This document shows, piece after piece, positions 9,069-17,769 of a stretch of DNA of 64,000 nucleotides (position 1 is the first letter of the stretch; each line of letters starts with the position of its first letter). Source of the DNA: Labrys monachus (GTDB taxonomy: Bacteria; Pseudomonadota; Alphaproteobacteria; Rhizobiales; Labraceae); NCBI RefSeq assembly GCF_030814655.1, contig NZ_JAUSVK010000001.1:937043-1001042 (forward strand). The letters run 5' to 3'. Under the pieces are notes generated by a model. The model was not told the origin of the DNA. It worked only from the letters and a program-made list of their open reading frames with translations, and searched no databases. Made by a program: the position numbers and the translations under genes.

Positions 9069-11468
9069 TCAGGCGGTGCCCGGGGTCCTCGACGGCCAGA
9101 CCCAGTTCTTGATCTCCGGCATGTCGTCGCCGTAGCGGCGGACATAGTCCTCATGCTCGATCAGCTTGTGCTGGAACGCCTGCTTGACATGGGCTGCGGC
9201 CGGCAGGAGGCCGGGCACTCGGTCGATCGCGGCGATAGCGAGGTGGAACCGGTCGAGGCCGTTGATCACGGCCATGTCGAAGGGCGTGGTCGTCGTGCCT
9301 TCCTCCATGAAGCCGTGGACGTGGAAATTGTCGTGGTTGGCGCGCCGGTAGGTCAGGCGGTGGATGAGATGCGGATAGCCGTGATAGGCGAAGATCACCG
9401 GCTTGTCGGTGGTGAAGAGCCCGTCGAACTCGCGGGCGTCGAGGCCGTGCGGGTGTTGGCGGGGATCCTGCAGCGCCATGAGGTCGACGACGTTGATGAC
9501 GCGGATCTTCAGCGCCGGGCAATGGGTGCGAAGCAGGTCGACGGCCGCCAGCGTCTCGAGCGTCGGGACGTCGCCGGCGCAGGCCATGACGAGGTCGGGC
9601 TCGCTGCCCTCGTCGTTCGAGGCGAAGTCCCACAGGCCGATCCCGGCCCGGCAATGCTTGATCGCGCTGTCCATGTCCAGCCATTGCGGCGAGGGCTGCT
9701 TGCCCGCCACGATGACGTTGATGCGGTCATAGGTGCGCAGGCAGTGGTCGGCGACCCATAGAAGCGTATTGGCGTCGGGCGGCAGGTAGATGCGGACGAT
9801 GTCGGCCTTCTTGTTGGCGACGACGTCGATGAAGCCCGGATCCTGATGGCTGAAGCCGTTGTGGTCCTGCCGCCAGACATGGGAGGTCAGCAGGTAGTTG
9901 AGGGAGGCGATCGGCTGGCGCCAGCCGATCTTGCGCGAGACCTTCAACCATTTGGCGTGCTGGTTGAACATCGAATCGACGATGTGGATGAAGGCCTCGT
10001 AGCAGGAGAAGAAGCCGTGCCGGCCGGTCAGCAGATAGCCCTCGAGCCAGCCCTGGCACAGATGCTCGCTCAGCACCTCCATGACGCGCCCGTCGGGCGA
10101 GAGGTGCACGTCCTCGGGGATGGTCGGTTCCATCCAGACGCGGTCGGTGACCTCGAAGACGGCGTCGAGGCGGTTCGAGGCGGTCTCGTCCGGCCCCATG
10201 ATGCGGAAATTGCGGGCTTCGGCGTTGAGCCGCATGACGTCGCGCAGATAAGTGCCGAGCACGCGGGTGGCTTCGCCCTCATGGGCGCCGGGGGATGTCA
10301 CCGCCACCGCGAAGTCGCGGAAATCCGGACAGTGCAGATAGCGCCGCACGCTGCCGCCATTGGCGTTGGGATTGGCCCCCATGCGGCGCGGGCCCTGCGG
10401 CGCGAGCGCCTGCAGGTCGGGCACGAGCCGGCCCTTGTCGTCGAACAGGTCTTCCGCGCGATAGCCCTTCATCCACGCTTCCAGCTGCGCCAGATGGGCG
10501 GGATTGGTGGCGATGCCGCTGAGCGGCACCTGGTGGGACCGCCAGAAGCCCTCGGTCTTGAGGCCGTCGACCTCCTTGGGCCCGGTCCAGCCCTTGGGAC
10601 TGCGCAGGATGATCATCGGCCAGAGCGGGCGCTCGGCGCCGGCGCCGGAACGCGCCCTGTCCTGGATGGCGCGGATGCGGGCGAAGGTCTCGTCGAAGGT
10701 CCGGGCCATGGCCTCGTGCATCGGGCCGGGCTGGTCGCCCTCCACGAAGAAGACCTCGTGGCCATAGCCTTCGAACAGCTTGCGGATTTCCTCGTCGCCG
10801 AGACGACCGAGGATCGTCGGCCCGGCGATCTTGTAGCCGTTGAGATGGAGGATGGGCAGCACGGCCCCGTCATGGACGGGATTGAGGAATTTGTTCGAGT
10901 GCCAGGAGGCGGCGAGAGGACCGGTCTCGGCTTCGCCGTCGCCGACGACGCAGGCGACGATGAGGTCCGGATTGTCGAAGGCGGCGCCATAGGCATGGAC
11001 GAGGGCGTAGCCGAGTTCGCCGCCCTCATGGATCGAGCCGGGCGTGTCGGGAGAGGCATGGCTCGGAATGCCGCCGGGGAAGGAGAACTGCCGGAACAGG
11101 CGGCGCAGGCCGTCTTCGTCCTGGGTGATCTCCGGATAGAACTCGCTGTAGCTGCCTTCCAGATAGGTGTTGGCGACCACGGCGGGGCCGCCATGTCCGG
11201 GACCGCAGACGAAGATGATGTTGAGATCGTCCCGGCGGATGATGCGGTTGAGATGCGCGTAGAGGAAATTGAGGCCGGGGGTGGTGCCCCAGTGGCCGAG
11301 GAGGCGCGGCTTGACGTCGCTGACTTTCAGGGATTCCCGCAGGAGCGGGTTGTCCAGGAGGTAGATCTGGCCGACGGAAAGGTAGTTGGCGGCCCGCCAG
11401 TAGCGGTCGATCTGGGCGAGTTCGTCCTGGCCCAGCGTCGGCGGGCCCTGCGTCGGATCGTTGGTCAT
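9069..11468 (-). CDS. xfp: Phosphoketolase (xylulose-5-phosphate/fructose-6-phosphate)
   Basis: 799 residues, the usual length. The thiamine diphosphate motif [20 protein letters not shown] and the N-terminal [18 protein letters not shown] are diagnostic of Xfp. It splits xylulose 5-phosphate and/or fructose 6-phosphate with phosphate to give acetyl phosphate plus glyceraldehyde 3-phosphate or erythrose 4-phosphate, a route to ATP through acetate kinase without pyruvate decarboxylation. No acetate kinase lies in this window. The gene begins only 21 bp after the fixK stop on the same strand and has no box of its own, so it is probably co-transcribed with the regulator. That links fermentative carbon flow directly to oxygen sensing. 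Confidence 0.95.
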   Translation of the reverse strand: MTNDPTQGPPTLGQDELAQIDRYWRAANYLSVGQIYLLDNPLLRESLKVSDVKPRLLGHWGTTPGLNFLYAHLNRIIRRDDLNIIFVCGPGHGGPAVVANTYLEGSYSEFYPEITQDEDGLRRLFRQFSFPGGIPSHASPDTPGSIHEGGELGYALVHAYGAAFDNPDLIVACVVGDGEAETGPLAASWHSNKFLNPVHDGAVLPILHLNGYKIAGPTILGRLGDEEIRKLFEGYGHEVFFVEGDQPGPMHEAMARTFDETFARIRAIQDRARSGAGAERPLWPMIILRSPKGWTGPKEVDGLKTEGFWRSHQVPLSGIATNPAHLAQLEAWMKGYRAEDLFDDKGRLVPDLQALAPQGPRRMGANPNANGGSVRRYLHCPDFRDFAVAVTSPGAHEGEATRVLGTYLRDVMRLNAEARNFRIMGPDETASNRLDAVFEVTDRVWMEPTIPEDVHLSPDGRVMEVLSEHLCQGWLEGYLLTGRHGFFSCYEAFIHIVDSMFNQHAKWLKVSRKIGWRQPIASLNYLLTSHVWRQDHNGFSHQDPGFIDVVANKKADIVRIYLPPDANTLLWVADHCLRTYDRINVIVAGKQPSPQWLDMDSAIKHCRAGIGLWDFASNDEGSEPDLVMACAGDVPTLETLAAVDLLRTHCPALKIRVINVVDLMALQDPRQHPHGLDAREFDGLFTTDKPVIFAYHGYPHLIHRLTYRRANHDNFHVHGFMEEGTTTTPFDMAVINGLDRFHLAIAAIDRVPGLLPAAAHVKQAFQHKLIEHEDYVRRYGDDMPEIKNWVWPSRTPGTA

Positions 11469-11489
11469 GATCTCTTCTCCGGTAGCCGT

Positions 11490-12185
11490 TCAGATATTCA
11501 TGCCGTGGAGGCGCTGGCGGTTGCGCAGGACGATGTGGCGAGCGCCGGAGAGGCCGAGGACGCCTTCCTGCTGGAGCTGGGAGAGGACGCGTGAGACGGT
11601 CTCGAGGGTGAGGCCGAGATAATCGCCGATGTCTCGGCGGCACATGGGCAGGTCGAGCATGCCGGCGACGGTGAGGCGGCGGTCCATTTCGAGGAGGAAG
11701 GCGGCGACGCGTTCCTTGGCGGTCTTGCGGCCGAGGAGGAGCATGTGGTCCTCGGCGTGGCGCAGGTCGCGGGCGGTGGTGGCCCAGAGGGCATTGGCGA
11801 TGCGCACATCGCCCTGGGCGGCGGCCTCGAGGCTCCTGCGGCGGACGAGGCGGACGGTGGTGTCGACGATGGCGTCGGCGGTGAGGCGGTGGGCGGGGCC
11901 GGATTCGAGGCCGAAGACATCGCCGGGCAGATGGAAGGCGCCGATCTGGCGGCGGCCGTCGTCGAGGAGCTTGCAGGTGCGGACGGCGCCGCTCACCACT
12001 TCGTAGACATAGTCGGCGGGCTCGTCGTCACCATAGATCTCCTCGTCCTTGCCGTAGGAGGCGAGGGTGCCGAGCAGGCCGGGATGGGCGGTGGAGAAGA
12101 AGCGGCTGTCGGCTTTGGGAGGCAGGGCCGGCAGGAGGCCGGTGCGCATGTCGGGGGCGGGAGCGATCATGGTGCGGGAAAGCAT
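11490..12185 (-). CDS. fixK: FixK-type CRP/FNR family transcription regulator
   Basis: 231 residues from the ATG at 12185, preceded by AAGGAG at nine-base spacing; in-frame ATGs at 12194 and 12218 are less well placed. An N-terminal cyclic-nucleotide-like beta-roll is followed by a dimer helix and a C-terminal HTH (RRDIGDYLGLTLETVSRVLS). The E-x2-SR recognition helix is the FNR/FixK type, which reads TTGA half-sites. The N-terminal cysteine cluster of FNR is absent, so it should not sense oxygen through an Fe-S cluster. Cys182, next to the HTH, lies where I recall the redox-sensitive Cys183 of Bradyrhizobium FixK2; that alignment is from memory. It is the natural reader of the boxes found across the window. 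It is the likely FixJ target and lies directly upstream of xfp. Confidence 0.85.
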   Translation of the reverse strand: MLSRTMIAPAPDMRTGLLPALPPKADSRFFSTAHPGLLGTLASYGKDEEIYGDDEPADYVYEVVSGAVRTCKLLDDGRRQIGAFHLPGDVFGLESGPAHRLTADAIVDTTVRLVRRRSLEAAAQGDVRIANALWATTARDLRHAEDHMLLLGRKTAKERVAAFLLEMDRRLTVAGMLDLPMCRRDIGDYLGLTLETVSRVLSQLQQEGVLGLSGARHIVLRNRQRLHGMNI

Positions 12186-12259
12186 CGGAGCCATCTCCTT
12201 GGCGGTGCGGATGGCCAAGTGGTAGAGGCGATCGCCCCGCCGCGAAATTTCGGTCGATG

Positions 12260-12282
12260 CCTTAAGGGCTCCCCCCTAAGGG
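12260..12282. promoter_or_regulatory. Repeated CCTTAAGG / CCCTAAGGG motif in the fixK promoter region
   Basis: Two near-identical palindromic elements, CCTTAAGG (12260-12267) and CCCTAAGGG (12274-12282), are spaced about one and a half helical turns apart, 75-97 bp before the fixK start. There is no FixK/FNR box in this gap. Their place suggests an operator for the regulator of fixK, for which FixJ is the obvious candidate. This is inference from position and symmetry. Confidence 0.4.
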
Positions 12283-12332
12283 ATTTCCCGGAGGCCGGCG
12301 GGGCGCACGCCCGTCCGCGCTTCCGCGCTCGG

Positions 12333-12369
12333 CCGCCCAAGCTCAACCGCCCAAGCTCAACCGCCCAAG
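12333..12369. repeat. 14-bp tandem repeat across the fixJ stop codon
   Basis: The unit CCGCCCAAGCTCAA occurs at 12333-12346 and 12347-12360, followed by a partial third copy at 12361-12369. The fixJ stop (12357-12359) lies within the second copy. It looks like a small replication-slippage duplication at the 3' end of the gene. Confidence 0.75.
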
Positions 12370-12974
12370 GCGCCGCTGCGCATGGCGAGCCTGGCGAGAT
12401 CGGACAGGTCGGCAGCCTGCATCTTGGCCATCACACTGGCGCGATAGACCTCCACGGCGCGCGGGCTGATGTCGCACTCCCTCGCGATCGCCGTGTTGGC
12501 TCGCCCGGAGACCAGAGCCTGCATCACCTGCCGTTCCCGCGGGCTGAGCGAGGCGAGGCGCGCATCGAGACCTTCGGCGGCGGAGGGGAGATCCCGCGCA
12601 TCCGCGCCCCGGTCGAGCGCCGTCCTGAGCGCCCTGAGCAGCCTCTCGTCCTCGAATGGTTTTTCGAGGACGTCGATGGCGCCGAGCTTCATGGCTTCGA
12701 CCGCGAGCGGCACGTCGCCATGGCCGGTCATGACGATTGCCGGCAGCTTCACGCCGGCGGCGTTCAGGCGCTTGAGAAGCTCGATGCCGTCGATTTGCGG
12801 CATGCGGATGTCGGTGACCAGGCAGCCGAAGCCGAGATGCGGAGCGGCCGACAGGAATTGTGCCGCCGCTTCGAACGAGCGCACGGCGAAACCGCTGATG
12901 CCGAGCAGGAATTCGAGGGAATCCCGCATCGCCGCATCATCGTCGATGATGAAGACCTGGGCGTCAGACGGCAT
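12357..12974 (-). CDS. fixJ: FixJ-type two-component response regulator
   Basis: 205 residues from the ATG at 12974; the open frame extends further upstream but only into the fixL coding region. Receiver domain: acidic pocket IIDDD near residues 9-13, phosphoacceptor Asp55 in VTDIRMPQ and the conserved Lys in LEKPF. The C-terminal LuxR-type HTH is intact (LSPRERQVMQALVSGRANTA, then SPRAVEVYRASVMAKMQ). The start overlaps the fixL stop by 11 bp, so the pair is translationally coupled. By analogy with rhizobial FixJ, it should be phosphorylated by FixL at low oxygen and activate transcription, most simply of fixK, which lies 171 bp beyond its stop codon on the same strand. Confidence 0.9.
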   Translation of the reverse strand: MPSDAQVFIIDDDAAMRDSLEFLLGISGFAVRSFEAAAQFLSAAPHLGFGCLVTDIRMPQIDGIELLKRLNAAGVKLPAIVMTGHGDVPLAVEAMKLGAIDVLEKPFEDERLLRALRTALDRGADARDLPSAAEGLDARLASLSPRERQVMQALVSGRANTAIARECDISPRAVEVYRASVMAKMQAADLSDLARLAMRSGALGG

Positions 12975-14640
12975 CGAAACGGTCTCCCGAAGATTTGCGG
13001 CCGGCGGCGGAGGGCAGCGAAAACAGGAAGGTGGCGCCGCCCAGATCGTTCGTCTCGGCCCACATCCTTCCGCCATGCGCCTCGACGATGGTGCGGCTGA
13101 CGGACAGGTCGACACCGATGCCGGTGCCCTTGGTCGTGAAGAAGGGTTGGAACAGGCGCGACCTCGTCTCCTCGCTGAAGCCGCGGCCGGTGTCGGCAAC
13201 CGACAGGAGCGTCATGCCCTCGTCACCCGGGGCGCTCGAAACGGTCAGCTCCCGGCGGCTGCAGTCCTGCATCGCCTCGAGGGCGTTCCGAAAGAGGATG
13301 ACGAGCACCTGCTGGATCTGGAGGCGGTCGACGACCACGAGGTCGCACTCTGCCGGCAGATCGATACGCAGGGTGACCCCCTGCTCGCGCGCACCGATGA
13401 GGCCGAGCGCCCTCGCATCCTCCACCAGCCTCGACAAGCTCTCGGTCCGCTTTTTCGTCTCGCCTCGCGCGACGAAGCCGCGCAGGTGGCGGATGATCCG
13501 CCCGGCGCGGATGGCCTGCTCGGCCGCCTTGTCGAGCGCAACCTCGATCTTGACGGCGTGGGCGAGCTCGTGCGGTTCCAGCAGGCGCCGCGATCCGGTG
13601 ATGTAGTTGCTGATCGCGGCGAGCGGCTGGTTGAGTTCATGGGCGAGGGCGGATGCCATATCGCCCATGGCGCTCAGGCGGGACACATGAATGAGTTCGG
13701 CCTGCAGATCCGCCAGCCGTGCCTCGGTCTGCCGCTGCTCGGTGAGATCGTGCACGAAGCCGGTGAAGTAGCGCCGGCCGCCCGACTGCATTTCGCCTAC
13801 CGACAGGTACATCGGAAAGGTCGAGCCGTCCTTGCGCTCTCCCATGACGATGCGGCCGATGCCGACGATGTGGCGCTCGCCGGTCTCCCGGTAGCGGGCC
13901 ATGTAGCTATCGTGGCGGCTGCGGTCGGGCAGCGGTATCACCATGCTGACGTTGCGCCCGATGGCCGCCGTCTCGTCATGGCCGAACAGGTGCTCGGCGG
14001 CGCGGCTGAAAAGCTGGATCGTCCCTTCGTCGTCGATGACGATCATCCCGTCCGGGATGGTGTCCAGGATCGATCGCAGATGCTCCTCGCGGATGAGAAG
14101 GGTCCGTTCGAGGCGCTTCTCTTCGTCGATGTCGAGCAGGATGCCGGCGAGGCGCGCGTTTCCATCGGCAAGCCCTTGCGATGGCGCGCCGCGCAGGCGC
14201 AGCCAACGGCCGCCGCCGCCGGCCAATCGGCAGCGGACATCCAAGGGTGTTCCGATCCGCGACGCGCTTGCCGCAGCCTCGCCGGCTGCGGCGGCATCCT
14301 CAGGATCCAGCAGGGACAGGAAGTCGTCGAAATCGTCGGCGGGCCGTCCGGCAGGGACCCCCACCAGGGCCCGCGCGGCCGGGGACAGCACCAGCTTTCG
14401 GGTTGCCAGATCGAGGTCCCAGGAGCCGATCCCCGCGCTTTCGAGGCCGATCAGGACCGCATTGTCGTCGACGATGCGCGCCGAATGCGGCCCGAAGCCT
14501 TCGCTGTCCGGCTCGTTCGGGTCGATGCGGCCGAACGGGGCCGGCCGCATCTGATTATCCTCCGCGGAGGCGTTCGTCGCAGACGTCTGGGAACGCGGAG
14601 CGACAGCAGATGTGCCCCGACGGTCGCCATCATGCGACAT
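12964..14640 (-). CDS. fixL: FixL-type haem-PAS oxygen-sensing histidine kinase (soluble)
   Basis: 558 residues from the ATG at 14640 (GAGGA upstream). Order: a first PAS-like domain (about residues 60-170), a haem PAS domain (about 175-295), then HisKA and HATPase domains. The haem PAS keeps the proximal ligand His243 in RHDSYMARY and Arg263 in VGIGRIVMG, exactly 20 residues apart as in FixL. The kinase has His334 in ALAHELNQPLAAISNYI and G-boxes near VADTGRGF and GTGIGVDLS. There is no membrane segment, so it is a cytoplasmic sensor of the Bradyrhizobium FixL layout. Oxygen on the haem should inhibit autophosphorylation. The start overlaps the end of the BON gene by 11 bp. Confidence 0.9.
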   Translation of the reverse strand: MSHDGDRRGTSAVAPRSQTSATNASAEDNQMRPAPFGRIDPNEPDSEGFGPHSARIVDDNAVLIGLESAGIGSWDLDLATRKLVLSPAARALVGVPAGRPADDFDDFLSLLDPEDAAAAGEAAASASRIGTPLDVRCRLAGGGGRWLRLRGAPSQGLADGNARLAGILLDIDEEKRLERTLLIREEHLRSILDTIPDGMIVIDDEGTIQLFSRAAEHLFGHDETAAIGRNVSMVIPLPDRSRHDSYMARYRETGERHIVGIGRIVMGERKDGSTFPMYLSVGEMQSGGRRYFTGFVHDLTEQRQTEARLADLQAELIHVSRLSAMGDMASALAHELNQPLAAISNYITGSRRLLEPHELAHAVKIEVALDKAAEQAIRAGRIIRHLRGFVARGETKKRTESLSRLVEDARALGLIGAREQGVTLRIDLPAECDLVVVDRLQIQQVLVILFRNALEAMQDCSRRELTVSSAPGDEGMTLLSVADTGRGFSEETRSRLFQPFFTTKGTGIGVDLSVSRTIVEAHGGRMWAETNDLGGATFLFSLPSAAGRKSSGDRFDAV

Positions 14641-15277
14641 GCAGATTGTCCTCGACGCTGGACACGCCGGGGGCCGACCACGCCGCGCGCTCGGCGACCG
14701 AGCGTTCGTGCCAGGCCTTGATCTTTCCTTCGAGCACGACCTTGCCGCCGTCCACATTGACGCGGATGGCATCGGCCTCGAACTCGGCGTCACGCTTGAG
14801 CGCAGCCATGATCTTCGACTTCACATCGGTGGCCTGCACATGCGGCTTGACCATGACGTGGTTGATGACACCGATGACGCCACTGAGCTTACGCACGGCC
14901 GTTTCGGCCGCCTCGCGCTGGAACTGCCAGGTGACCGAGCCGGTGAGGGTGACCCAGCCTTTCTCCACCTTCACCTCGACGACCCCTTCCGGAACCATCG
15001 CGTCCCAGGCGATCACCGCGACGGCGCGCTGGGCGATCTGGTCGTCGGCGGTCTTGCGGTCGCTCGGATAGCGCACCTCGATCTCGACCGCGATGGCGCG
15101 CACGCCCTTGATGCGGCGGACGACGGTTTCGGCGGCGATCTTCTCCGCATAGCTTCCGACATGGCCGGTGAGCGTCGCGATGCCATTCTCGACGCCGACG
15201 CCGATATTGGCGGCGTCGAGGCGGGGGTCGAAGTCGAGCGCATCGATGATCGACTGACGGAGGAGCTTGTCATCCAT
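14630..15277 (-). CDS. BON-domain protein with three BON repeats
   Basis: 215 residues from the ATG at 15277 (AAAGGAC at good spacing). Three consecutive BON domains of ~65-70 residues each are visible, marked by NGIATLTGHVGSYAEK, KGWVTLTGSVTWQFQRE and GGKVVLEGKIKAWHERS. BON domains are thought to bind membranes or phospholipids and are often induced by stress. No signal peptide is seen, so this copy is probably cytoplasmic. It lies 56 bp after hsp20 and overlaps fixL by 11 bp, giving an hsp20-BON-fixL-fixJ series that should be driven by the box in front of hsp20. Confidence 0.88.
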   Translation of the reverse strand: MDDKLLRQSIIDALDFDPRLDAANIGVGVENGIATLTGHVGSYAEKIAAETVVRRIKGVRAIAVEIEVRYPSDRKTADDQIAQRAVAVIAWDAMVPEGVVEVKVEKGWVTLTGSVTWQFQREAAETAVRKLSGVIGVINHVMVKPHVQATDVKSKIMAALKRDAEFEADAIRVNVDGGKVVLEGKIKAWHERSVAERAAWSAPGVSSVEDNLHVA

Positions 15278-15333
15278 GGTGATGTCCTTTCCTGTATGAG
15301 CCTCTTGCGCGGGCGGCGGCGACGCCTCCCTGG

Positions 15334-15831
15334 TCACGCGGCGGCCTTGACTTCGATCTTCTTGGCGACGCTCGGCGCGGTCTTGGGGACGGTCACCGTC
15401 AGCACGCCGTTCGAGACGCGTGCGTCGATGCGCGAGGAATCGACGCCGGCCGGCAGTTCCATCCGGCGTGAGAACGAGCCGTGTCGCCGCTCGATCAGCC
15501 GGTAGTCCTTCTTCGTCTCGTCCTTCTCGGCCTTCTTCTCGCCGCGGATGGTCAGGATGTTGTCGGTCAGCGTGACTTCGACGTCCTTTTCCTGGAGTCC
15601 CGGCAGTTCGGCGGTGACTTCGATGGCCTGATCGGTTTCCGAGACGTCCATGCGCGGGACGAGATCCGATGTGGCGGAGGACCCGGTCCAGCCGAGGGAA
15701 CTCAGCGCGGGAAATCCCCGGCCGAAATCATCGAAAATCCTGTCGATTTCCTGCTGCAGGGACCGGAAGATATTCGCCTGCGACAGCTCGGACCCCGTGC
15801 GGTTGAGGGGAGCTAAGGGTTTCAGACTCAT
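15334..15831 (-). CDS. Small heat-shock protein, Hsp20/alpha-crystallin family
   Basis: 165 residues from the ATG at 15831, chosen because GGAGG lies five bases upstream; the ATG at 15843 lacks this. After a variable N-terminal arm comes the alpha-crystallin domain: PRMDVSETDQAIEVTAELPG, then the NILTIRGEKK strand and a C-terminal NGVLTVTVPK, followed by an Ala/Lys-rich tail. It is an ATP-independent holdase that keeps unfolding proteins soluble. It is the first gene of the series reading into fixL-fixJ and has a FixK-type box 79.5 bp upstream. Hsp20 genes are classic members of oxygen-limitation regulons. Confidence 0.93.
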   Translation of the reverse strand: MSLKPLAPLNRTGSELSQANIFRSLQQEIDRIFDDFGRGFPALSSLGWTGSSATSDLVPRMDVSETDQAIEVTAELPGLQEKDVEVTLTDNILTIRGEKKAEKDETKKDYRLIERRHGSFSRRMELPAGVDSSRIDARVSNGVLTVTVPKTAPSVAKKIEVKAAA

Positions 15832-15903
15832 TTCTGCCTCCATGTTCTGCCGTTTCCGACATTGGGAACGGTCCACGAAGACCATCCGGCGGCTGCGAGC
15901 GCG

Positions 15904-15917
15904 TTGATCTTGGTCAA
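15904..15917. promoter_or_regulatory. FixK/FNR-type box for hsp20
   Basis: TTGATCTTGGTCAA differs from the symmetrical TTGAT-N4-ATCAA at one position. The centre is 79.5 bp before the hsp20 start. I do not see a convincing -10-like hexamer at the offset found for most other boxes. Confidence 0.6.
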
Positions 15918-15973
15918 ATCCGTACCGTTTTTGGCGGTTTTCGGCGGTTGCGGGACCGTGCCGCGGCCTTCGG

Positions 15974-15987
15974 TTGAGATGGATCAA
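15974..15987. promoter_or_regulatory. FixK/FNR-type box for the kinase-like/P-loop gene
   Basis: TTGAGATGGATCAA has one mismatch to TTGAT-N4-ATCAA and is centred 77.5 bp before the plus-strand gene at 16058. With the box at 15904 it makes a divergent pair serving both strands. Confidence 0.6.
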
Positions 15988-16057
15988 TACGCCGCCCGCG
16001 ATCCCCCTGTTTTCTGGGGCGGCGCGCGCAGGCGCTTTCGCTGAACGGAGGAGATCG

Positions 16058-17728
16058 ATGCCCGAAACAAATGCAGAAGCGACGCATCCAGCGGCGAATC
16101 CGTCGCATGTGGTTGCCGACCAAAGCGAGGTCATCGAGTTCCTGTGCGCTCCCGATACCTATGGCGTGGCCGGTCCGGTCAAGCGCATCGATACCCATGG
16201 GGCGGTGGTCTTCCTCGCCGGCGAGCATGCCTATAAGCTGAAGCGCGCCGTGCTCTTTCCCTTCATGGATTTCTCGACGATCGCCAGGCGCCGGGACGCC
16301 TGCGAGAAGGAAATCGAGATCAACCGGCCGAACGCGCCGGGCATCTATCTCGATGCCGTGCCGATAACGCGCCGGAACGGCCGGCTGCAGCTGGACGGCG
16401 ACGGCGAAGCGGTCGATTGGGTGGTGCGGATGCGCCGGTTCGACGAGAGCCAGACGCTGGATCGCGTGGCCGACGTGGCTCCGCTCGAGCCGCCGCTGCT
16501 CGCCGCGGTCGCGCAGGTGATATTCCAGTCGCATCGGCGGGCGCCGCTGCGGGACGGCCGCGCCGCGGCCGCCAGCCTGGAGCGCTATATCGCGCAGAAC
16601 GACGAGGCACTGCGGGAAAGCCCGGCGCTCTTCGGCGCCGACGAGGTCGACCGTCTCACGCAGGCGGCGAAGGAAGCGTTCAATGCCTGCCGGCCGCTGC
16701 TGATCGAACGCGGCGAGGCCGGCCTGGTGCGGCGCTGCCACGGCGACCTGCATCTGCGCAACATCGCCCTGATCTCGGGAAAGCCGGTGCTGTTCGATGC
16801 GATCGAGTTCGACGACGCGATCGCCACCTGCGACGTGCTGTACGATCTCGCCTTCCTGCTCATGGACCTGTGGAGCCGCGGCCTGCACCAGGCCGCCAAT
16901 TTCGTCATGAACCGCTATCTGTGGGCGGCGGGCGAGGAGGCGCATCTGGCGGGCCTCAAGGCGCTGCCGCTCTTCCTCGGCATCCGCGCCTCGCTTCGCG
17001 CGAAGATCGCCGCCGCGGCGGCCCCGCTGCAGCCCCGGGACAGGGCCGGCGCCATGGAGGACGAGGCGCGGCATTACTTCAAGCTGGCGATGGGATTCCT
17101 CGTCGGTGCGCCTCCTCGGCTGGTCGCGATCGGCGGCCTGTCGGGCACGGGCAAAAGCACGCTGGCGGCGGCGCTCGCCCCCTTCATCGGCACGGCACCC
17201 GGTGCGGTGATCCTGCGCAGCGACATCGAGCGCAAGCGCCTGGCCGGCGTGCCGGAGAAGGAGCGCCTTCCGGCCGCCGCCTATACCCCGGCCGCGAGCG
17301 CGGTGGTCTACGAGACGCTGAACCGCAAGGCCCATCTCGTCATCGAGGCGGGATACAGCGTCATCCTCGATGCCGTCCACGGCCAGTTTCCGGAACGCAA
17401 CGTCGTCGAGGGGATCGCCAGCCATGCAGGCGTTCCCTTCACCGGATTCTGGCTGGATGCGCCGGTTCCCGTGATGATCCAGCGCGTGACCGAACGTTCG
17501 AACGACGCGTCCGACGCCGACCCGGCCGTCGTGCGGGCGCAGGTCAGCCACGACCTCGGCCTGATCTCGTGGCACCGTCTCGACAGCACCTTCACGCCGG
17601 CGGCGGTCGTCGACGAGGCGCTGTCGATCCTGGCGCTGAAGCGGGAGGCCCATGCGGGGCCGGCCGCCTGGGGGTGCGGCCGCGCCTGCCTCGAGGCCGC
17701 CGCCTTCCGGGCACGGCCTTTGATGTAG
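16058..17728 (+). CDS. Aminoglycoside phosphotransferase-like domain fused to an AAA/P-loop kinase domain
   Basis: 556 residues from the ATG at 16058 (GGAGGAG upstream). The N-terminal ~340 residues resemble the APH/choline-kinase fold: YKLKRAVLFPFMDFST near the lysine position and the catalytic loop VRRCHGDLHLRNI followed by LFDAIEFDD. The C-terminal ~190 residues form a P-loop domain of the AAA_33 type with Walker A GGLSGTGKST. Such two-domain proteins recur in proteobacteria but have no settled function; antibiotic resistance should not be assumed. It is the first of a plus-strand series with an HdeD-like protein and an alcohol dehydrogenase, behind a FixK-type box. Confidence 0.82.
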   Translation: MPETNAEATHPAANPSHVVADQSEVIEFLCAPDTYGVAGPVKRIDTHGAVVFLAGEHAYKLKRAVLFPFMDFSTIARRRDACEKEIEINRPNAPGIYLDAVPITRRNGRLQLDGDGEAVDWVVRMRRFDESQTLDRVADVAPLEPPLLAAVAQVIFQSHRRAPLRDGRAAAASLERYIAQNDEALRESPALFGADEVDRLTQAAKEAFNACRPLLIERGEAGLVRRCHGDLHLRNIALISGKPVLFDAIEFDDAIATCDVLYDLAFLLMDLWSRGLHQAANFVMNRYLWAAGEEAHLAGLKALPLFLGIRASLRAKIAAAAAPLQPRDRAGAMEDEARHYFKLAMGFLVGAPPRLVAIGGLSGTGKSTLAAALAPFIGTAPGAVILRSDIERKRLAGVPEKERLPAAAYTPAASAVVYETLNRKAHLVIEAGYSVILDAVHGQFPERNVVEGIASHAGVPFTGFWLDAPVPVMIQRVTERSNDASDADPAVVRAQVSHDLGLISWHRLDSTFTPAAVVDEALSILALKREAHAGPAAWGCGRACLEAAAFRARPLM

Positions 17729-17769
17729 CGGCGGCCGATCGGCTGCCGGACGGGAAGAGGAGAGCCACC

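Noticed and set aside
12260-12282. CCTTAAGG/CCCTAAGGG elements considered as CtrA sites
   Set aside because: The spacing does not fit TTAA-N7-TTAA, and the elements are palindromes rather than half-sites.
14451-14681. Short frame overlapping the start of fixL
   Set aside because: No ribosome binding site, different frame from fixL, Arg-rich translation typical of a shadow.
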